Of a DNA stretch of 32,213 bases, positions 1-8,634 are shown in pieces. The notes below the pieces were generated by a model. It saw only the letters and a program-made list of their open reading frames with translations. It did not search any database and was not told the DNA's origin. A program made the position numbers and the translations under genes. Position 1 is the stretch's first letter; each line of letters starts with the position of its first letter. Source of the DNA: Balamuthia mandrillaris (Eukaryota > Discosea > Longamoebia > Balamuthiidae). The DNA is taken from positions 1-32,213 of the forward strand of contig JAVKOQ010000501.1 in the NCBI GenBank assembly GCA_031835245.1, in the 5' to 3' direction.

Positions 1-380
1 CCTCTTCTCTTTTTTTTTTCACTTTCTCTTTTTTCTTTTTTCTTTTTTCTTTTTCTTTTTCTTTTCTTTTTCTTTTTTTCTCTTTCTTCCCATTTTCTTT
101 TTTTTTCTTATTTCTTCTTTTTCATTTTCATTATTGCTCTTTTTTTCTCTCTTTTTCTTTCTCATTCTCTGTTTCCTTTTTTTCCTTTCTTTTTTCTCTT
201 TTTCTCTTTTTTCTTTTCCTTTCTTTCTTTTTCTTTTTATTTTTAACTTTTTCTACTTTTCTTTTTAGCTCTTTTTTTCTCTTGTTTTTCCTTTTATTTT
301 TTTTCTTTTTCCTCTTTTCTCTTTCTATCCTTTTTTTTTCCTTTTTGTTTTTTTTTTCTTTTATTCTTTTTTTCCCCTTC
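1..380. repeat. Pyrimidine (T/C-rich) tract, left copy
   Basis: Almost every base on the + strand is T or C, in irregular TTTTC and CTTTT runs. The same block, with small differences, recurs at about 3485-3860, offset by about 3,483 bp, so the two tracts bracket the hairpin-module array between them. The minus strand is open as a Lys/Glu/Arg-rich frame, which is only the consequence of the composition. No gene is called. Confidence 0.9.
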
Positions 381-908
381 ACTCAAGCCCTTCACTCGTT
401 TTTCATGCCTTTAGGAGTGTCGCTTCACTGGAGAGCTGGTGTTATCAGTTTTTTTTGATCTTTCACTCTTTTATTTTTTTCACTTCCTCACTTCACCTCC
501 CTCTTCATCTAGACTTCTAGTTGCTAACCCATAACTACTACCACCAAGCTATGCACAAACAGTCGTTGTTTACCCTTCGTGTTGTTTAACTTGTTCATTA
601 TGTTTGGTTCGATTGAGGAGTCACACTCTCCTTCAGTCTGCTTGAGGAGCCGTCCCCTGGCTGCTCTTCCTTTTCCTCCAACGAACCATAATTCAGGGAC
701 AGCAATGCCCCAAGGATGATGGTTAGCCACCTTAATTTTTTTGACCGTTAGGTTTTTGTTTTCGTCATTAGCTAAGCATACACTGCCAGACACACACACA
801 CGTCCACATACACACCCACTCACTCACAGCAACTCCACCCTATTATCCCCTATTTTTCTTCATTTTTTTTTTCACTTTGTTTTCAACAGCTTCCTTTGCC
901 TCGCTAGT
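381..908. other. Unassigned stretch, no gene seen
   Basis: Mixed sequence between the left pyrimidine tract and the first array module. It includes a CA-rich patch at about 780-840. Open frames are short and lack similarity, start context or splice support. I see no RNA gene and no copy of the array modules here. Confidence 0.6.
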
Positions 909-1020
909 GGTTGATATTGCTCCTTTCTCCAATACTTGCACTTTCCCCTTTTTGCACTCCCTGTAATTGATTTTTAGTTTTACTACACCCCCTTTCTTCT
1001 CTACCTTCAAAACACAACAA
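909..1020 (+). repeat. Array module C, copy 1
   Basis: The segment beginning TGGTTGATATTGCTCC and running through CACTCCCTGTAA, TTGATTTTTAGTTTTACTAC and a pyrimidine run is repeated at about 2589-2690. The two copies are about 1.68 kb apart. Each precedes a run of hairpin-bearing A modules, so C marks the start of a higher-order repeat (C, A modules, B modules). Confidence 0.75.
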
Positions 1021-1254
1021 AACAAAAAAAACCTACTGCCTTTGTTCTACCTGTGCCTCTGGTTGGCCTTGCAACTTGATCTATACTGTGCTGTGCGTAC
1101 TACTTTTATTTTATTCACTCTTGTGTTTTACTGCATATGGACTTCTCTTGTGTGGTGTGTGCGTGTTTATATATTGTGGGCCATATCTTGTGTTGTTCTT
1201 TTTTTTTAACACAATCACCCTCCTGGTGAGGCTTTTTCCTCTCCAAACTCTCTT

Positions 1255-1660
1255 GCGCAGTTAGCGCTCCATCGGAGCGCTGCTTTCATGCTCCTCTTTT
1301 GCACCACTTCCTCTTCTTTCCCTCTACAACCCTGTTCTGTTCAGACTTGGTTCTTTTTATTATTCTTCACCCCTGCCCAAAATCACTCACGTAGTTAGCG
1401 CTCCGTCGGAGCGCTGCTTTCGCTCTCTTATTTTGCACCACTTCCTCTTTTCTCCTCCCACAACCCTGTTCTGTTGGGACTTGGTTTTTTTTATTTTTTG
1501 TCATCCTCTCTCAAAATCCTGCTCGGGGTTAGCGCTCCGTTGGAGCGCTACTTTCACACCCTTAATTTGAACCACTCTCACTTTTTTCCTTACATGACTC
1601 AGTTTTGTTTAAACTTGATTGTATTTTTCTAAAAACAGACTTCTTTTTTTTTTAAGCTGT
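1255..1660 (+). repeat. Tandem array of ~134-bp hairpin modules (A1-A3)
   Basis: Three consecutive modules of about 134 bp. Each starts with an inverted repeat, AGCGCTCC-(3 nt)-GGAGCGCT, at 1263-1281, 1397-1415 and 1531-1549. Each then has a pyrimidine-rich stretch and a CCTGTTCTGTT...CTTGG-like segment. The third is shifted toward the version seen again at 2840. No long open frame is kept across copies, so these are not treated as coding. Confidence 0.85.
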
Positions 1661-1666
1661 GTATAC

Positions 1667-1995
1667 AGCGCTCCGTCGAAGCGGCACCTTTTCTTTGTTA
1701 TTTGGGGACGTGTTTGGAAAGTTTTTTTTGGTTCTGACCCTCAGGTTTGTTGTGGGAGTGAATGATCTCGTTTTTGGCTCAAATAATTAATTTCTTAGGT
1801 ACACGATGTCCTCAGAGGCTGAAACCAGTTGCATTCGATTCTCCATGGTCTAGAGCATAGGTGAGTAAATTTTCATGGACATAGCTTGTTTGGTTACAGA
1901 CTTAGCTTTTTTTTATATTTTTGTTTCAAAACTGGAATATTTATCTAGAACATACAGTTTTTCACTCTTTCTTTTTGTTTTAAAGCAGTGGATGA
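1667..1995 (+). repeat. Exon-like ~330-bp module B, copy 1
   Basis: A poly-T run and an AG (ending at about 1667) precede the hairpin. About 190 bp later comes a conserved segment with ATG at 1806 and then a 5'-splice-like GTGAGT at 1861, followed by a T-rich stretch. The layout copies an exon flanked by introns. The mini-frame from the ATG begins MSSEAETSCIRF and here meets a stop before the donor-like site. Close copies lie at 1996, 2326 and 2976. Confidence 0.8.
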
Positions 1996-2325
1996 AGCGC
2001 TCCAGCGGAGCGGCACCTGGTCTGTGTTATTTTGGGACTATGTCTAAACAGTTTTTTTTTGTTTTGACTCTCAGGTTTGTTATGGGAGTGAATTATCTCG
2101 TTTTTGGCTCAAATAATTAATTTCTCAAGTACACAATGTCCTCAGAGGCTGAAATTAGTTGCATTCGATTCGCCATGGTCTGGAGCATAGGTGGGTAAAT
2201 TTTCATGGACATAGCTTGTTTGGTTACAGACTTGGCTTTTTTTTTATATTTTTGTGTCTAAAATGAAATATTTATCATAATCACAAAGTTTTTCATTCTT
2301 TCTTTTTTTTTAGAGCTGTATATGC
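1996..2325 (+). repeat. Exon-like ~330-bp module B, copy 2
   Basis: Second B module, 329 bp after the first. The hairpin is at about 1996-2013 with a changed loop, ATG is at 2136, and the donor-like GTGGGT is at 2191. In this copy the short frame from the ATG (MSSEAEISCIRFAMVWSI) stays open through to the donor-like site, unlike copies 1 and 3. Confidence 0.8.
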
Positions 2326-2588
2326 AGCGCTCCGTCGGAGCGGCATCTTTCCTTTGTATTTGGGGACGTGTTTGGCAAGTTTTTTTTGGTTTTGACCCTC
2401 AGGTTCATTGTGGAAGTGAATTATCTCGTTTTTGACTCAAACAATTAATTTCTCAAGTACACAATGTCCTCAGAGGCTGAAACCAGTTGTATTCGATTCT
2501 CTATAGTCTAGAGCATAGGTGAGTAAATTTTCATAGACAAAGCTTGTTTGGTTACAGACTTAGCTTTTTTATGTTTTTATTATACTTA
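2326..2588 (+). repeat. Exon-like module B, copy 3
   Basis: Third B module. The hairpin starts at 2326 after a T-run and TATGCAG. ATG is at 2464 and the donor-like GTGAGT at 2519. The mini-frame has a stop just before the donor-like site. The module is shorter than its neighbours because it runs directly into the second C module at 2589. Confidence 0.8.
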
Positions 2589-2697
2589 TGGTTGATATTG
2601 CTCCCTTCTTCAAAACTTTTGCCTTCACTCCCTGTAAGTTGATTTTTAGTTTTACTACTCCTCCTTTTCTCTTTTTCTTCCTCCTCAAACTCACTTG
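2589..2697 (+). repeat. Array module C, copy 2
   Basis: Second copy of the segment at 909-1020, again followed by hairpin-bearing A modules. This shows that the whole block (C, A modules, B modules) was duplicated. Confidence 0.75.
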
Positions 2698-2975
2698 TAT
2701 AGTTAGTGCTCCATCAGAGTGCTACTTTCACTTCTCTATTTTGTACTATTTGCCCTTTTTTTCCTACATGACCCTGTTCTGTTTGAGCTTGGTTGTTTTT
2801 ATTTTTTCTTCATCCTTCCTCAAAATCCCACGTGGGGTTAGCGCTCCGTCAGAGCGCTACTTTCACACCCTTAATTTGAACCACTTTCTCTTTTTTCCTT
2901 ACATGACTCAGTTTTGTTTGAACTTGATTGTATTTTTCTAAAAACAGACTTCTTTTTTTTTTGAACTATATATGC
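2698..2975 (+). repeat. Hairpin modules A4-A5
   Basis: Two further modules of about 135 bp with hairpins at 2705-2723 and 2840-2858. The 2705 copy has T in place of C at two CG positions of the stem, and the 2840 copy has one stem mismatch. The A5 tail is close to the A3 tail, matching the C-A-B order of the first block. Confidence 0.8.
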
Positions 2976-3240
2976 AGCGCTCCGTCGGAGTGGTACCTTT
3001 TCTCTGTTATTTGGGGACGTGTTTGGAAAGTTTTTTTTGGTTTTGACCCTCAGGTTTGTTGTGGGAGTGAATTATCTCGTTTTTGGCTCAAATAATTAAT
3101 TTCTCGGGTACATGATGTCCTCAGAGGCTGAAACCAGTTGCATTCGATTCTCCATAGTCTGGAGCATAGGTAAGTAAATTATTATGAATGGAGCTTGTTT
3201 AGATGCAAACTTAGTTGGACAGAGAAAGCTTTTCATTGTC
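2976..3240 (+). repeat. Exon-like module B, copy 4
   Basis: Fourth B module. The hairpin starts at 2976 after a T-run and TATGCAG, ATG is at 3115, and the donor-like GTAAGT is at 3170. The mini-frame MSSEAETSCIRFSIVWSI is open to the donor-like site, which here is the best match to a 5' splice consensus of the four copies. The module then merges into the right pyrimidine tract. Confidence 0.8.
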
Positions 3241-3865
3241 TTTATTCTTTTTTGCTTCTTTTCTTTCTTTTTGTCTCACTCTTTTCTTCTTTTCCTCTTC
3301 CTCTTTTCTTTCTTCCTTTTCTTTTTTCTTTTTTCTCTTCTTTTTCTCTTTATTCCTTTCTTTTCCTCTTCTTCCCTCTTTTTTTTTTCATTTTTTCTTT
3401 TTCTTTCATTATCTTTCTCTTTTTTTTCTTCTTATTCTCTTTTCTTTCTTCTTTTTGCTTCTTTTTTTTTCTTCCTCTATCTTTCTCTTCTCTTTTTTTT
3501 TTCACTTTCTCTTTTTTCTTTTTTCTTTTTTCTTTTTCTTGTTCTCTTCTTTTTCTTTTTTTCTCTTTCTTCCCATTTTCTTTTTTTTCTCTTATTTCTT
3601 CTTTTTCATTTTCATTTTTGCTTATTTTTTCTCTCTTTTTCTTTCTCATTCTCTGTTTCCTTTTTTTTCCTTTCTCTTTTTCTGTTTTTCTCTTTTTTCT
3701 TTTCCTTTCTTTCTTTTTCTTTTTATTTTTAACTTTTCCTACTTTTCTTTTTAGCTCTTTTTTTCTCTTATTGTTCCTTTCATTTTTTTCTTTTTCCTCT
3801 TTTCTCTTTCTATTCTTTTCTTTTTTTTCCTTTTTGTTTTTTTTTCTTTTCTTTCTTTGTACCAA
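3241..3865. repeat. Pyrimidine (T/C-rich) tract, right copy
   Basis: About 620 bp of near-pure pyrimidine on the + strand. The part from about 3485 matches the tract at 1-380. Phe/Ser/Leu-rich frames on + and Lys/Glu/Arg-rich frames on - are artefacts of composition. Such a mirror-like polypurine/polypyrimidine stretch could adopt triplex structure; that is inference. Confidence 0.9.
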
Positions 3866-4032
3866 GATTCCAGAAGTTCTTTCTTTTTATTAGTTGGCCA
3901 GAACAACACTTTTTTTTATTTTTCTTTCTGTTCAATTAACCACCAGTGTAGCACTTAGTTGCAACACATATTGAATATGTTCTTCTATGAGAAATTTGAA
4001 AAAATCGTAACATTATGCCACTTTATTCAATT
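3866..4032. other. Flank left of the transposon, with diverged element-end similarity
   Basis: From about 3972 the sequence resembles, at roughly 70 percent by eye over about 60 bp, the sequence just left of the right-hand terminal repeat (about 8492-8551). It may be the decayed 3' end of an older copy of the same transposon family. Nothing is recognised in 3866-3970. Confidence 0.5.
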
Positions 4033-4115
4033 GACTTATAGACTTAGAGTTTTATAGAATGGACCATGGGGAGTTGAATGCCGTAGGTTCTGAGTACCCG
4101 CCCCTAACCCTAACC
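4033..4115 (+). repeat. Left 83-bp terminal direct repeat with CCCTAA units
   Basis: Identical over all 83 bases to 8552-8634 and in the same orientation. It ends CCCCTAACCCTAACC, about two telomere-type CCCTAA units. It contains an internal duplication of GACTTA. In this copy the repeat passes directly into an (AAC)n run. Confidence 0.95.
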
Positions 4116-4165
<50 letters not shown>

Positions 4166-4166
4166 A
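4116..4166 (+). repeat. (AAC)n microsatellite at the element's 5' end
   Basis: Nearly uninterrupted CAA/AAC triplets directly after the left terminal repeat; a second short run lies at about 4217-4241. The frame that leads into the recombinase reads this as poly-Gln and stays open from just after a stop near 4090, but has no ATG before 4400. Confidence 0.9.
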
Positions 4167-4399
4167 CAGAAGATAATATATCTATTCCTGCTGTCTTTGA
4201 CAAACCATCACTACTAAACAACAACAACAACAACAACAAAGAGGCAGCAATAGCAACAACAGTAGCAGCAATAGAAGAGGATGATGAAGTAACGATTGTC
4301 TCAATATCATCATCCTCATCCTCATCAACAACATCTTTCAATCATCACTTTGCTCCCTATCAGGCTCTCAACACTCGGTCATTCGTTCGCAAGCAGTTT

Positions 4400-6036
4400 T
4401 TGGATCATTATTTGTTAAAAACACCACCACCAGCAACTGTTGTTGCTTCTGCTCCTGTTATTGTTGTTGATAATCCTGCAGAGCTTTTTTCACCTCCTCC
4501 GTTTTCTGCATCACCCTTTTCATCCACTACCACCACCATCACCGCCACTTCATCATTTACTCAATCACAACCACAACAACAACAACAATCTTTAGAAAGG
4601 ATGACCTCTTCTTCTTCTTGTTCTTCTTCTTCTTTTTCTTCTTCTTCTTCTTCTTCTTCTTCTTCTTCTTCTTCTTGTTCCCCTTCTTCTCCTCCTCCTC
4701 CTCCTCCTTCTTCTTCTCTCCCTTTTTCTCCTCCTCCTCCTCCTCCTCCTTCTTCTTCTTCTTCTTCTTCTTCTTCTTCAAATTCAGAGTCCTTTGTCTT
4801 TGAGAACAATGACGGTGATGTTATGGATAGCAACGGTGATAGTAATTTATCAGTATCATCATCATCATCTTCATTAAGAGGAAGAAGAGGAGGAGTAGAA
4901 ACAGAGGAAGATGCAAGAAGCAAAACAACAACCCCACCAACATTGATTGATTTGTTGTTGTTGACTGAAGACGAAAAAGAAGATAAAGAAGAACACAAAG
5001 AAGAAAAACAAGGAAAAAAGAGAAAAATAGAGAAACAACAAAATAGAGCTAGAACAAATAATGATAATGATGACGATGATACTACACATGGCAGCAGTAG
5101 TAGTAATGGTGGTGGTGGTGATGGTGGAGGAAGACGTCTTTCTCGTGCTATCACATTGATGAACCGTTTGACAGAAGAGCGGTGGACAGAGTTGACGGCA
5201 GTGACGAGTCGATGGAGCCCTTCTACCCAACGTAAACATGCCTGGACTTTGGCCATCTGGGAAGCACATTGTGGGCATCATAAATGTTTGCCAGCTCTTC
5301 CTTTGAATCTCCAACGTCATAACGTAGGAGCCTTTGTTCAATGGTTGATTTTGGATGTGGGTTATGCCTTGAGCTCTGTGCGCGATGTCATGATTGCCAG
5401 TCTTTATCGTTTGCATGATGAAAGTATCCAACAACAGCTTGACTCCCTTTCTGCATCCTCCTCCTTCTCCTCTTCCTCCTCCTCCTCCTCTTCCTCCTCC
5501 TCCTCCTCCTCTGTTTCCTCCATGATCTCTTCAACTCCAGCATCATCATCATGTACCACTTCTTTCCCACCTTCTCCTTTATCCAGAACCCTTCTTGGTG
5601 ATGGTGTCACTCGAGCAGCAACAACAGGAGCGACAGGACGCACTACAGCATTGACAACAACCTCAGACCATGCTTACTTGTTGTTGCTAAAAAACCAAAT
5701 GGATGCCATCAAAGATCAAGTCAAACAGGCCATTCGACATTGCAAAAGAGCCAAACCCTCCTGTTCTAGCAAACAATTGTGCAAAGACGCATGTTTGTTA
5801 GATGATGTCTTACATATTATCGCATCCACTCCAGATGGACTGGTGAGCAAAGCTGCTGAAGCCAGTTGTTGGTTACACAGTGTTTGTACTGGTGCCAGAG
5901 CCATTACAGCTGCAAACATTCGTTTGGGTGATATTGTGGCATTTCGACCTAAACTTTCATCCTCCTCTTTCAACAACAACAACAACAATAATAACAATAA
6001 TGACAACAACAACAACAACAACAATAAATAAATAAC

Positions 6037-6075
<39 letters not shown>

Positions 6076-7267
6076 ATAACAACAACAAACAACAACAACA
6101 ACAACAATAATAACAATAATGACAACATCAGCTGCCATCACCAAGAGGATGCATTTTCTGCTCCTCTTCTTTATTTCCTTTCATTGCACCAACAAGTCAC
6201 CAAAGGAATACCAAATCATTGGAATCATGTCGTTACATTTGAAGGTTATTTAACACCACCACCACCACCACTACCATCATCATCATCGCGAGGATCATCT
6301 TCTTCACCATCACCATCACCATCATCACCACTTAGGACCGCTGCTGCTACGACCTCTGCTACTGTCACCACCCCTGCTGCCACCACATCAACAACATCAA
6401 CACCAAGCATTTGTCTTGGAGATTTTATTTACTGGTTAAACAAGCATCTGTTATGCAAGCATGGTTTGGATTTGCGCGAGTTTCACAACTGGCGCTTAAC
6501 GGATACACAAAAACAAACATCATTATGGGGATGGTCACGTGATACTTTAAATGCCAAGTTGCAAGATCGGGCTGTTCGGGCTGGTTATCCTGAAGGATTG
6601 TTTTCCTTTCACTCCTTGCGTGCTGGCTTCCTTTGCACTGCCTTGATCTTGGAGGGACTGCAGGAAGGTCACAGTCAGAACAATGTACTGGATACTACTG
6701 CCCTTATCGCAGGTTGGGTACCTCGTGGTAGATCCCAGCAAGTCTACGTCAAGGATACATTAAAACGTGCTATTGTGGCCAATCGCTTGGTCAGCAATGT
6801 TACCACCACTCATCCTCATTCTTCTTCTTCTTTTTCTTCATCATCATCTTCATCCTCTGTTGCAACTACCACTGCTGATTATCATCCTCCTCGACATTGT
6901 GGTTCGTTACTGCTCGTCTGAGTTTTGTTTTTTCTTTTGTTTTTTCTTTGGCTGGGCTGGCTGCCTGACCAGCGTCAATAAACCACCACCACCACCACCA
7001 TCACCACCACCACCACCACTATCACTTGATGGACTGACTTGCTCTCTTTTTGGTTCTTTTCATTCTCACTCCCTTGCATACATACAGTTATTGCTCCAGA
7101 GCTAGTTACCAAAGAAGCATTTCACAATCTATCCTCAGATGCTTTGCAACAATCCAACTGGTCTGCAGATACCAACTATCAGAGTTTTATTCATGCTGTT
7201 CGCCAACGGTTTGTTTGTTTGTGTTTGTTTGTTTGTTTTGTTTGCATAGTATCCACCACCATCACCA

Positions 7268-7319
<52 letters not shown>

Positions 7320-8488
7320 TTATCTATTTATCTATTTATCTATCCAGTCAGTTTTTAGCTTGTTTGTTTGCTTGCTTGCATTCAAAAATGCACCCTTAGA
7401 CCTAGCGCTCAGCTAGAACGCACAGGTTTATTGTGACAGCAGCAACATTCATAGTCTAAACAATAATTGTTATAATTGGTCTTAGTTCATTTGTTCTTCT
7501 TTTGACATTCACTCACACTTTGTTTTTTGTCTCTTTTTCCTTTTTCTTTCTTTTCCTCTTTCTTTCTCTCACTTTCTCTTTCTCTCTTCTTCTTCTTTTA
7601 CACTGCTTCTTTAGGTGGTTCATGAAACGAACAGATTTGCCAACCAAAGATCAACAAATACGATTTTATCGCTCCTTGTGGCTTGAATGTTGTACTGCTT
7701 GGGTAGAAAATCATCCAGATGAGTTTGATAAGGATGTGCTAGCTGAAGCTGCAGCCACCTATGAGGCCAAAAACAAATCTCCTCTTCGTTGGCCCAATAT
7801 TCATCGCCAGCTGTGCCGTCAACACATCTCTGGCATTCTGCAAAGCTTTTTCAGTGGCTTGAATGAGCTGGTGGATGAGTTTGTAGCTCCTGTACTTCCC
7901 AAGTTGGTCAACGGATCACCCATTCACAAAGCATTCCTCACCCCTCGTCAAGAGCAATCATCCTCCTCCCTTGCTTCTCTCGATGATGATGATGATGATG
8001 ACAAGAGTCCTGACTCAAAAAAACAAACACCACGACGACAACGACTTCGCAGAGCGCTTCAGCGACAACAATTGTTATCCAATCGACTCAAATATCGGAA
8101 GAATGGCCATCGGCAACGGATCGCTTGGCAGGCACCAGAAATCCGTAGACTTGTCACTTGGCGCTTGCGTGATGGATGGTCTTGGTTGGAGATTGCCAAA
8201 CACTTGCCTACCCAACGTCGAACCAACAATGATTGCTATGATAAATGGCGCAATCTCCTCACAGAATTCTCCAACAATCTGGATGCTTTGAAGGCCAAAT
8301 ACTTGGTGGCCCATGATGAGGACTTTGACAAATCGGATGATGATGATGATAATGACAACACTTCCTCCCCATCATCATCTCCTACTTTTACTATCACTAC
8401 AGTTATATCCATCTTGGATGAAGAGGAAGAGACAGAGGAGAATGATGATGAAGATGATGATGATGATATTATGATTATATCTTGTTAG
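4400..8488 (+). CDS. Tyrosine recombinase with C-terminal Myb/SANT-like domain (Crypton-like, spliced)
   Basis: Likely segments are 4400-about 6031, about 6120-6901, 7088-7208 and 7617-8488. The joins at 6901/7088 and 7208/7617 have GT-AG ends and keep phase. In order, the protein has a Ser/Pro/Asp low-complexity N-terminus; a SAM-like core-binding region (about 5140-5430, with STQRKH and FVQWL); box I TGARAITAANIRLGDI with Arg at 5897; then HSLR (His 6610, Arg 6619), GW at 6712-6717 and the candidate nucleophile Tyr at 6745. Downstream is a helical region and a W-rich Myb/SANT-like domain (about 8116-8275, GWSWLEIAKHLP...CYDKWRNLL), then an acidic tail. Such recombinases cut and join DNA through the Tyr. 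The box I part and the HxxR part lie in different frames across an (AAC)n run at about 5971-6120. An intron there or a microsatellite length change are both possible. The start is uncertain: no ATG occurs in frame between 4096 and 4400. Confidence 0.8.
4608..4780 (+). repeat. (TCT)n/(TCC)n coding microsatellite
   Basis: TCT and CCT/CCC triplet runs inside the recombinase frame encode Ser and Pro homopolymers. Similar runs occur at 5456-5520 (TCC) and 6256-6330 (CCA/TCA). They fall between recognisable domains, not in them. Confidence 0.9.
5971..6124 (+). repeat. (AAC)n microsatellite with an internal duplicate, splitting the recombinase frame
   Basis: AAC/CAA triplets with TAA/AAT interruptions. 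The interruption pattern AATAATAACAATAATGAC occurs at 5987 and again at 6106, 119 bp apart, which indicates local tandem duplication. The frame before and the frame after the run differ. Confidence 0.9.
7268..7345 (+). repeat. (TATC)n microsatellite in a transposon intron
   Basis: About 18 tandem TATC units, some degraded to TATT, inside the intron 7209-7616 of the recombinase gene. The intron has GT...TTTAG ends and a long pyrimidine tract. Confidence 0.95.
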
Positions 8489-8551
8489 ATTATATAGGTA
8501 TTTCTATACGAAAATTGAAAAAATTGCTACTTTGACCCACTTTATCCGTTA

Positions 8552-8634
8552 GACTTATAGACTTAGAGTTTTATAGAATGGACCATGGGGAGTTGAATGC
8601 CGTAGGTTCTGAGTACCCGCCCCTAACCCTAACC
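8552..8634 (+). repeat. Right 83-bp terminal direct repeat with CCCTAA units
   Basis: Identical to 4033-4115. It begins 64 bp after the recombinase stop codon and ends in CCCCTAACCCTAACC, after which sequence unrelated to the element's 5' end begins (CGAGTAG). It can serve as the element's 3' terminus. Confidence 0.95.

Larger units (their letters stand above)
4033..8634 (+). mobile_element. Crypton-like tyrosine-recombinase DNA transposon
   Basis: A 4.6-kb unit bracketed by the 83-bp direct repeat and filled by one spliced gene. That gene encodes a tyrosine recombinase with all catalytic positions visible and a C-terminal Myb/SANT-like domain. No reverse transcriptase, RNase H, capsid or integrase-like frame is seen, which separates it from DIRS-type elements. 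Cryptons are known as YR transposons that probably move as a circle, inserting by site-specific recombination. The telomere-like CCCTAA repeats at both borders suggest that the crossover or target site is telomere-like; that is inference. Alternatively, the left repeat is the end of an older element and the true unit is about 4116-8634. Whether it is active is unknown. Confidence 0.75.

Noticed and set aside
131-382. Lys/Glu/Arg-rich minus-strand frame, with a longer sister at 3350-3865
   Set aside because: Only the complement of pyrimidine tracts; no start context, no domain, and the two copies come from a repeated tract.
1255-2993. CRISPR-like array (short palindromic repeats with spacers)
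   Set aside because: The repeats are only 19 bp, spacers are themselves repeated modules, spacing varies (about 134 and 330 bp) and the setting is eukaryotic.
3184-3893. Overlapping Phe/Leu/Ser-rich + strand frames
   Set aside because: All three frames of a T/C tract are open by composition; they are not membrane proteins.
4036-4341. Minus-strand frame sharing its C-terminus with the frame at 8555-8869
   Set aside because: The shared peptide is just the 83-bp terminal repeat read backwards; the rest is poly-Cys from (AAC)n or unrelated sequence.
4557-5256. Glu/Lys-rich minus-strand frames opposite the recombinase
   Set aside because: Shadows of TCT/TCC microsatellites in the coding strand.
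7039-7416. Frames with Tyr-Leu-Ser-Ile repeats
   Set aside because: Translation of the (TATC)n microsatellite inside an intron.
7380-7440. tRNA-like words (GCGCTCAGCTAGAACGC)
   Set aside because: Resembles a D-arm by chance, but no matching acceptor, anticodon and T arms could be folded around it.
4033-8634. DIRS/Ngaro-type YR retrotransposon
   Set aside because: No reverse transcriptase or RNase H in 4.6 kb and no split inverted or direct repeat layout; a Crypton-like DNA transposon fits better.
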